11,758 nt of DNA, taken from contig QIGP01000445.1 in assembly GCA_003228965.1 (NCBI GenBank), positions 1-11,758 of the forward strand. Direction: 5' to 3'. Source of the DNA: Gammaproteobacteria bacterium. GTDB lineage: Bacteria > Pseudomonadota > Gammaproteobacteria > Steroidobacterales > SZUA-146. Shown one piece after another: positions 7,635 to 11,758 of this stretch. The notes under the pieces were generated by a model. That model did not search any database. It was given only the letters and a program-made list of their open reading frames with translations, and was not told the DNA's origin. Each line of letters opens with the position of its first letter. Position 1 is the first letter of the stretch. Made by a program: the position numbers and the translations under genes.

Positions 7635-8023
7635 CAGGCGGCCTGCCCCTGATGTTTTTCGATCGACTCAACGATGGCACGCAAACTGATGGGCTTGTCT
7701 ATCATGCGGAAATTGGCAAACCAGTGACTCCAGCGTGTGTACATATCCTGCGCCGAATCGGTCATCACAAATACGGGGAAGGACCTGTCAGGATGTTCCG
7801 ATTGAAGTCGACGACAAAACTCTTCGCCGCTCATGGGAGACATGTCGGTAGAAACAATGACAAAGTCAGGAGATGCTTTCCCTATTTCCTCAAGTGCGGT
7901 TTCACCTACGGCAAAGTGCCGCACGGCAAATCCCGAACGCGTCAAACCACGGCAGATAATTCGGGCGAGAAAACTCTCCTGCTCAACTACCATGATGTTG
8001 GCTTTATTATTTGAATCGGTCAT
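7634..8023 (-). CDS. Stand-alone receiver-like protein lacking the phospho-accepting Asp
   Basis: A 129-aa single-domain protein with the CheY-like fold pattern: strand IMVV (10-13), helix, strand DFVIVS (53-58), loop TDMSPMSGEEF (59-69), strand FVMT (85-88), and the conserved KP (110-111) near the end. In ordinary receivers the acidic pair after strand 1 is DD; here it is Glu14-Gln15. The phosphorylated Asp lies eight residues before the Gly of the MPxMxG-type turn; counting back from Gly66 gives Ser58. Thr88 and Lys110 are kept. It therefore looks like a pseudo-receiver that cannot be phosphorylated normally, unless Asp60 substitutes. It has no output domain and overlaps the start of the GAF-GGDEF-EAL gene by one base, so it probably acts with that protein. 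The leader offers only a weak GGGGCG ribosome site close to the ATG. Confidence 0.88.
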   Translation of the reverse strand: MTDSNNKANIMVVEQESFLARIICRGLTRSGFAVRHFAVGETALEEIGKASPDFVIVSTDMSPMSGEEFCRRLQSEHPDRSFPVFVMTDSAQDMYTRWSHWFANFRMIDKPISLRAIVESIEKHQGQAA

Positions 8024-8116
8024 ACGCCCCGCGGCCGTTTGGTGGCTTCAATTGGGACTTAGTTTGCCAGCCGGCCGGGCTTTCTTGCGTGATCGGGTTC
8101 TCAATAAGGTCAGTTC

Positions 8117-8134
8117 GTTGAATCCTGAATCAAC
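8117..8134. promoter_or_regulatory. Imperfect dyad between gshA and the receiver gene
   Basis: GTTGAATC-CT-GAATCAAC pairs at 7 of 8 positions per arm. It lies in the 139-bp gap between gshA and the receiver gene and could be an operator or an RNA hairpin after gshA. No T-run follows on the minus strand, so it is not a normal terminator, and I see no convincing promoter hexamers around it. Confidence 0.25.
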
Positions 8135-8162
8135 CTGGTATTATGTCTAATACGATAGAAGG

Positions 8163-9755
8163 TCAGACAAGACCACGGGCAAAGTAATCGGCCAGATACG
8201 CGTCAAAATCTTCCTTGTCCCTGGCTTTCACAGCGTCCGCCCTCGCCAACGACTCAACCGCAAGTTCATTCATTGCAGAGTCGATGCCAGGAGCAAGGTC
8301 GACTTCTTCGGCGTATTCGGTAGCAATAGTCTGCGCTCGGGCAAGGCCAAACTCGTTATAAGTCATAGAGCTGGCAGACAGCGCCTCGAGCACCCGGGCC
8401 GAAGGCGTGCGCGCAGTATCTTCCACCGCCTGTAGCTGATGATGTACAGCGTCGGAAAACCGGGTTTCCCCTGATTCGGCGTCAAGCACATCGGCCACGA
8501 CGAGAAGCTCCTCACACACTTCACGCGCCCAGCCATTCAGACCCACCTTCGCGCCAGCCCGGTGCAGCTGTAGGTCGGGTTTGCGACCGTGGGTAGCCAC
8601 AATGTTATCGTTGTTTACAATTTCGACCTGCTCTACAGCACTTATTGCCGGACTGCTGGTAAATAGACAGTGCAGCAACAGACATTCCACGAAGTCTAGC
8701 TCTACCTGATTTACGCCGACCCTACTGAACGGATCCAGATCGAGCGCTCTGATTTCAACGTATTCAACCCCACGCCTACGTAGCGCTGCTGTTGGCTCTT
8801 CACCGCTCAGAGCAACTCGTTTGGGTCTTACTACACTGTAAAATTCGTTAGCAATCTGCAATATGCAGCTAGAAAGCTGAATTTGCTTGTCACCGTCGAA
8901 CAGACCCATATCCACATAGTTCGGATAAGGAGTGGATATAGCTCTGGTCAGTCCCGCCACATACTCGTTCAAACTATTAACCGAGATATTCAGGCTAGAT
9001 TGCGCGTGGTTGGTGTAGCCGATGTCACTCATTCTCAGCGACGTCGCAAACTCCCCCGCCACAGTATTACCAGGGTATTCATCGAGCCCGGAATCGGCAC
9101 CCTGGAAAAACGACTTACACACGGCTGGTGAGCTTCCAAACAAATAGAGAATAATCCACGACAGTCGTTTGAAGTTTCTAATCAGGGCAAAGTACGCCGC
9201 AGACTGAAAGTCCTGTGCGGACTGGTTCGAACTGATGTCGCAGTCCAACATGGGGCATAGTGCCGTCCAGACTTCTTTGGGTAGAGAATAATTAAAGTGC
9301 ACACCAGAAATTGTTTGCATTATACGGCCGTAACGGTGGCCGAGACCTCGCCGGTAGATAGTTTTCATGCGACCTACGTTCGAATCGCCATACTGTGCCA
9401 GAGGCACATCGCTGTGCTTGGAAAACCCACACGGCATACTGCACGGCCACAACGTTTCACCTTGAATATGTGCATAGGTAAATTTGTGCAGGTCGGACAA
9501 AAACTGAATCGCCTCGGCGTTGCTGGATAGCGCAGGCGTAACAAATTCCAGCAGGCTTTCTGCGTAGTCGGTAGTAATAAACGGGTGGGTCAGCGCTGCT
9601 CCCAAAGCCTTGGGATGCGGCGCCTGAGACAATGCTCCGGTTAATCGGTCTATGCGCAGTGACTCTTTTTCTATGCCGCGCTTGCCTTGCTGAAGAATTT
9701 TGTTCCCGTGACTGTCTACTAGCCTTTGCAGGAGCTCAGGAGGCAACTGATACAT
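8163..9755 (-). CDS. gshA: Glutamate-cysteine ligase (proteobacterial type)
   Basis: This enzyme joins L-glutamate and L-cysteine using ATP to make gamma-glutamylcysteine, the first and usually rate-limiting step of glutathione synthesis in the cytoplasm. From the ATG at 9755 the protein has 530 aa, close to the 518 aa of the E. coli enzyme. Recognisable segments, with 530-aa numbering, are RGIEKESLR (26-34), HPFITTDYAESLLEF (57-71), WPCSMPC (103-109), QTISGVHFNYSLP (147-159), and later SDIGYTNHAQSSLN, RPKRVALSGE and GVEYVEIRALDLDPFS. All match the family closely. A longer frame starts with GTG at 9824, but its 23 extra residues have no counterpart in the family, and the ATG begins at the same place as E. 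coli GshA; an AGG lies 7 bases upstream of it. gshB is not in the window. A membrane GGDEF-like gene diverges from its 5' side. Confidence 0.97.
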   Translation of the reverse strand: MYQLPPELLQRLVDSHGNKILQQGKRGIEKESLRIDRLTGALSQAPHPKALGAALTHPFITTDYAESLLEFVTPALSSNAEAIQFLSDLHKFTYAHIQGETLWPCSMPCGFSKHSDVPLAQYGDSNVGRMKTIYRRGLGHRYGRIMQTISGVHFNYSLPKEVWTALCPMLDCDISSNQSAQDFQSAAYFALIRNFKRLSWIILYLFGSSPAVCKSFFQGADSGLDEYPGNTVAGEFATSLRMSDIGYTNHAQSSLNISVNSLNEYVAGLTRAISTPYPNYVDMGLFDGDKQIQLSSCILQIANEFYSVVRPKRVALSGEEPTAALRRRGVEYVEIRALDLDPFSRVGVNQVELDFVECLLLHCLFTSSPAISAVEQVEIVNNDNIVATHGRKPDLQLHRAGAKVGLNGWAREVCEELLVVADVLDAESGETRFSDAVHHQLQAVEDTARTPSARVLEALSASSMTYNEFGLARAQTIATEYAEEVDLAPGIDSAMNELAVESLARADAVKARDKEDFDAYLADYFARGLV

Positions 9756-9890
9756 CGATAAACCTATGTGATTGAGCGAGCCCTGGTAACGGTACTTCAG
9801 ACCAACTATCAGCCAAATTCTCACTGAATCTGTTGATCAGAAGCCCAAAAACCTTGAACTAGGTCTCTGTTTATAAGTGAGTTTCAGATT

Positions 9891-9899
9891 ATGGTATGA
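9891..9899 (+). other. Minimal two-codon upstream ORF overlapping the next start
   Basis: ATG-GTA-TGA at 9891-9899 overlaps the ATG at 9896 of the GGDEF-like gene (sequence ATGGTATGAG). Ribosomes starting at the first ATG would stop on top of the second one, which could allow reinitiation or limit translation. Neither ATG has a strong ribosome-binding site. It could equally be chance. Confidence 0.25.
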
Positions 9900-10816
9900 G
9901 TCTACTCGATTTTCTTGCTGGACGTCTAACTGTGAAGCCAACCTTAATACGCGCATCCGTCATTGTCCTATCGTGCTCGGCAAGCTCAGCAGCTTATGGC
10001 GCAGAGTTAGCCACCGTTGTCGCAGGCTCCGGCGGACTATTACTTGCGGCCACCCTCTTCGTAGCGTGGTTCTCGACCATGCGAAAACTAAAAATCGTGA
10101 CAACCAGGAACGTGGACCTGACGGGTCGCCTGACCCGCAGTGAAAAAGTGGTTGCGCAGCTACAAACAATTCGCGCGGAAATGAATGACAATCTGAACAT
10201 GGCTAAAGCGGAAACTGTTGCAATGGAACACCGGCGCCGCGAGGTCTCGGACATGCTCGCCGCGCTTCGATCACAAGTTGAACGTGTTGCCCGCGTCGAC
10301 GGATTGACAGGCGTAGCCAACCGTCAGCAATTCGACATCAGTCTTACCGACGAAATCAAACGGTGCGTACGCGAACGAAAAGACATTAGTCTTTTACTTG
10401 TAGAACTTGACAGTTTCGTAGATTTTCGCGATATCCATGGTGAAGAGAAAGCCGAATTTGCACTTCAGCGAATTGCTTCTTCTATCTCTGATTCTTTCCG
10501 GCGCGCTGGTGACCTGGTTGCACGCATTGGTGAGCATAAATTCGCAGTTTTGTTACCAGGAACCAACGGAGATACCGCTGGCCGCTTTGCTGAAAAAATG
10601 CGTAAATCGATTTACAGCGAAGCATTGCCGTTTCCAGCTTCGGAAATTGCCGACCGAATTACAGTGAGTGTAGGCCTGGCAGCACTTCCTCCGGTACGCT
10701 TGCACAAACCGGAAATTGCCATCGGGCTAGCCGAAAATGCACTTCGCGACGCCCAGAACAACGGTTATAACCAGGTCTCTCTGGGAGAAACCGCTAGCAC
10801 TCGTAACGTCGGTTAA
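9896..10816 (+). CDS. Membrane-anchored degenerate GGDEF protein with intact RxxD I-site
   Basis: A 306-aa protein. Residues 14-36 are hydrophobic and could be a signal peptide or first membrane helix; 39-60 (VVAGSGGLLLAATLFVAWF core) is a clear membrane helix. Residues 65-132 form a charged, probably coiled-coil linker. The GGDEF fold starts at VDGLTGVANRQQFD (134-147) and continues through ITVSVGLA (255-262) to ALRDAQNNGYNQV (282-294), typical of diguanylate cyclases. However the active-site signature is RIGEHKF (210-216) instead of RxGGDEF, the metal-binding Asp pair reads VELDSF (169-174), and the GHxxGD loop reads GEEKAE. Cyclase activity is therefore unlikely. RAGD (203-206), six residues before the signature, matches the RxxD product-binding I-site. 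I infer a c-di-GMP-binding inner-membrane receptor comparable in logic to PelD. The TAA stop lies within the TTAA that precedes the palindromic element at 10817. Confidence 0.9.
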   Translation: MSLLDFLAGRLTVKPTLIRASVIVLSCSASSAAYGAELATVVAGSGGLLLAATLFVAWFSTMRKLKIVTTRNVDLTGRLTRSEKVVAQLQTIRAEMNDNLNMAKAETVAMEHRRREVSDMLAALRSQVERVARVDGLTGVANRQQFDISLTDEIKRCVRERKDISLLLVELDSFVDFRDIHGEEKAEFALQRIASSISDSFRRAGDLVARIGEHKFAVLLPGTNGDTAGRFAEKMRKSIYSEALPFPASEIADRITVSVGLAALPPVRLHKPEIAIGLAENALRDAQNNGYNQVSLGETASTRNVG

Positions 10817-10884
10817 GGCCACCTCTAAATACTCAGGGACTTGCAACTTAAGGTTCACGACGACATGAGTATTTAGAGGTGCCC
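10817..10884. mobile_element. 68-bp MITE-like palindromic element flanked by TTAA, between convergent genes
   Basis: Terminal inverted repeats of 19 bp (10817-10835 and 10866-10884) match at 18 of 19 positions, with one C/G difference near the ends (GGCCACC versus GGGCACC). A 30-base spacer separates them. TTAA stands on both sides (10813-10816 and 10885-10888), as expected of a 4-bp target duplication, although TTAA is itself palindromic and extends the pairing to 23 bp. There is no coding potential. The element sits 1 base past the stop of the plus-strand GGDEF-like gene and 7 bases after the stop of the convergent thioredoxin-like gene, so in RNA it would form a long hairpin usable as a bidirectional terminator. 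The ends resemble those of the element at 11612. No transposase is nearby; family not assigned. Confidence 0.7.
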
Positions 10885-10891
10885 TTAAAAC

Positions 10892-11440
10892 CTACTCGGC
10901 CAATAGCTCGCCGATAGCCTTCTCTATAGCCTTAGCACGCTTGTCGCCTGCGTGGGTCTCACCTATCCAGTAACCACGCGCCTTACCTTGTTTATCGATG
11001 AGGTAAAACGAAGGCCAATACTTGTTGCCGAGTTTTTTCCAATAGGAAAAATCGTTATCGATCATAATGGGGTGATGTAGCTTGAACTCCTCCACTTTGG
11101 CTTCGATATTGGCCCGATCTTTTTCATAGTCAAATTCGGGGCTGTGAACGCCAATGATTTTGAAGGGCTGGTCGACAAATTTCTCTTCCAGCTGATTCAG
11201 CCACGGAAAAGAGCGGTAACAGTTCCAACAAGCGAACGTCCAAACATCAATTAATACGACGCTTCCTTTCAGGTCGGCACGAGTCAATGGTTCCGAATTA
11301 ATCCATTCAGATGCATCGGTGTGAGTGAACTGTGGCATCTCGGGAAACGACGGCGCGCGCTCAGCATTACAGCCAGCTGCAACACCAAGCGAAACCAGTA
11401 TAAGGGCTATTTTTGAGCGGCTTAATCGCATGGGGTCCAT
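10892..11440 (-). CDS. Thioredoxin-fold lipoprotein with CWNC active site (TlpA/DipZ-domain-like)
   Basis: A 182-aa exported protein. The N-terminus MRLSRSKIALILVSLGVAAGC is a lipoprotein-type signal peptide with the modifiable Cys at residue 24, so it is probably anchored in a membrane facing the periplasm. The thioredoxin-like domain covers about 35-180. The redox motif is FACWNC (69-74), with Cys71 and Cys74; the cis-proline segment is YWPSFYLID (141-149). IIGVHSPEFDYEKD (95-108) and HPIMIDNDFSYW (123-134) are very like the thioredoxin domain that is fused behind the membrane part of DipZ proteins and found alone in some TlpA-like proteins. A role as a periplasmic thiol-disulfide reductase is inferred; the electron donor is not visible here. 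Translation may start at 11440 or at Met4 (11431); GGAG and AGGA lie upstream and could serve either. gshA nearby also concerns thiol chemistry but reads as a separate unit. Confidence 0.9.
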   Translation of the reverse strand: MDPMRLSRSKIALILVSLGVAAGCNAERAPSFPEMPQFTHTDASEWINSEPLTRADLKGSVVLIDVWTFACWNCYRSFPWLNQLEEKFVDQPFKIIGVHSPEFDYEKDRANIEAKVEEFKLHHPIMIDNDFSYWKKLGNKYWPSFYLIDKQGKARGYWIGETHAGDKRAKAIEKAIGELLAE

Positions 11441-11611
11441 ACTCCAGATTCCTGTTTACCCTTCAGATGTTAGCCTATGAATATAACGGCCGTGTAACAT
11501 CGAGGTAACGATTTAACGGCACTCACCTGCAAAACGCACCCTACACACGAAAAAGGCAACCTTAGCTCCAAGTCCACGGTGACCTTAATCTCAAGCCGAA
11601 TTTAACGTTAA
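11441..11611. other. Gene-free leader region upstream of the thioredoxin-like gene
   Basis: No gene is seen between the thioredoxin-like start and the second palindromic element. Apart from the promoter candidate, the only notable sequence is TTTAACGTTAA (11601-11611), a small dyad that contains the TTAA adjoining the element. Confidence 0.5.
11480..11508 (-). promoter_or_regulatory. Possible sigma-70 promoter of the thioredoxin-like gene
   Basis: On the minus strand TATATT (11485-11480) matches TATAAT at 5 of 6 bases, and TTACCT (11508-11503) lies exactly 17 bases upstream with a 3 of 6 match to TTGACA. It is about 40 bp before the start codon. The -35 box is weak. Confidence 0.35.
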
Positions 11612-11758
11612 GGAACCTCTGATTAATTCTGGGCGAGTGTCGCTGAGATTCGAATTTCTTGAGGGCCAGGCGCCTATTGCAGGGAATAGCAGGGCTATTT
11701 TCTGTGATGGGCAACGCCGCCATCGAGAAATTCGGGCTCAGGGGCGCCGTCCACGAAT
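11612..11758. mobile_element. Second MITE-like palindromic element, right end beyond the window
   Basis: TTAA (11608-11611) is followed by GGAACCTCTGATTAATTC, an end sequence similar to that of the 68-bp element (shared TTAAGG then ACCTCT). The interior is a nested imperfect palindrome centred near 11692: CAGGGAATAGC-AGG-GCTATTTTCTG (11680-11704) extends to 11672-11712. CTGAG at 11643-11647 pairs with CTCAG at 11737-11741, and CGAATTTCTTGA (11651-11662) pairs with TCGAGAAATTCG (11723-11734) at 11 of 12 positions. ATTC (11626-11629) mirrors the last four bases GAAT. The symmetry predicts a right end near 11772. No transposase coding is visible; it could instead be the edge of a larger insertion sequence with a palindromic end. 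Confidence 0.6.

Noticed and set aside
6894..7652. 252-codon plus-strand ORF opposite the GAF-GGDEF-EAL gene
   Set aside because: It is antisense to a strongly supported multi-domain gene; its translation is rich in His, Arg and Val and looks like a codon shadow.
8065..8095. GCCGGCCGGGCTTTCTT as a plus-strand terminator
   Set aside because: The stem is only 4 bp with alternative pairings, and no plus-strand gene lies upstream; on the minus strand no T-run follows.
8024..8162. Possible c-di-GMP (GEMM) riboswitch before the receiver gene, from CACGCAAGAAAGCC on the minus strand
   Set aside because: The similarity is limited to a few bases; the conserved 5' half and tetraloop receptor are absent.
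9756..9824. Longer gshA start (GTG at 9824) adding 23 residues
   Set aside because: The extra residues have no counterpart in the GshA family, and the ATG at 9755 aligns with the usual N-terminus.

Overview
The window looks like chromosomal DNA of a Gram-negative bacterium, most likely a marine or environmental gammaproteobacterium. The reasons are an outer-membrane TonB-dependent receptor ending in Phe, a proteobacterial-type glutamate-cysteine ligase (GshA), a periplasmic thioredoxin-like lipoprotein, and c-di-GMP signalling proteins with GAF, GGDEF, EAL and receiver domains. Base composition is moderate and even; I saw no island-like block. No rRNA, tRNA, CRISPR array or transposase gene was found. 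No species is named because nothing here fixes one.

Layout. Positions 1-2193 (minus) hold the first 731 codons of a secreted six-Asp-box (BNR) beta-propeller protein with a fibronectin-III-like module, cut by the window edge. After a 397-bp gap comes a complete TonB-dependent receptor (2591-4672, minus). Next are a small acidic protein (4814-5011, minus) and an intergenic stretch with a possible 41-codon plus-strand ORF and a strong plus-strand terminator. Positions 5352-8023 (minus) form a translationally coupled pair: a stand-alone receiver-like protein, then a 760-aa GAF-GGDEF-EAL protein. gshA (8163-9755, minus) follows. A divergent membrane-anchored GGDEF-like protein reads on plus (9896-10816), and a thioredoxin-fold lipoprotein reads back toward it (10892-11440, minus).

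The most notable theme is signalling proteins with altered key residues. The receiver lacks the phospho-accepting Asp. Its partner's GGDEF domain has GGGEF and has also lost the other metal-binding Asp, while its EAL phosphodiesterase motifs look intact. The third protein has GEHKF in place of GGDEF but keeps an RxxD I-site, the pattern expected of a c-di-GMP receptor rather than a synthase. I infer a c-di-GMP degrading and sensing locus controlled by something other than ordinary phosphotransfer.

Two palindromic elements at the right side share TTAAGG...ACCTCT ends. One is a complete 68-bp element with 19-bp terminal inverted repeats and TTAA on both sides, lying exactly between two convergent genes. 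The other begins at 11612, folds around a centre near 11692, and seems to be cut by the window end about 14 bases short of its expected right terminus. Both look like miniature inverted-repeat transposable elements (MITEs).
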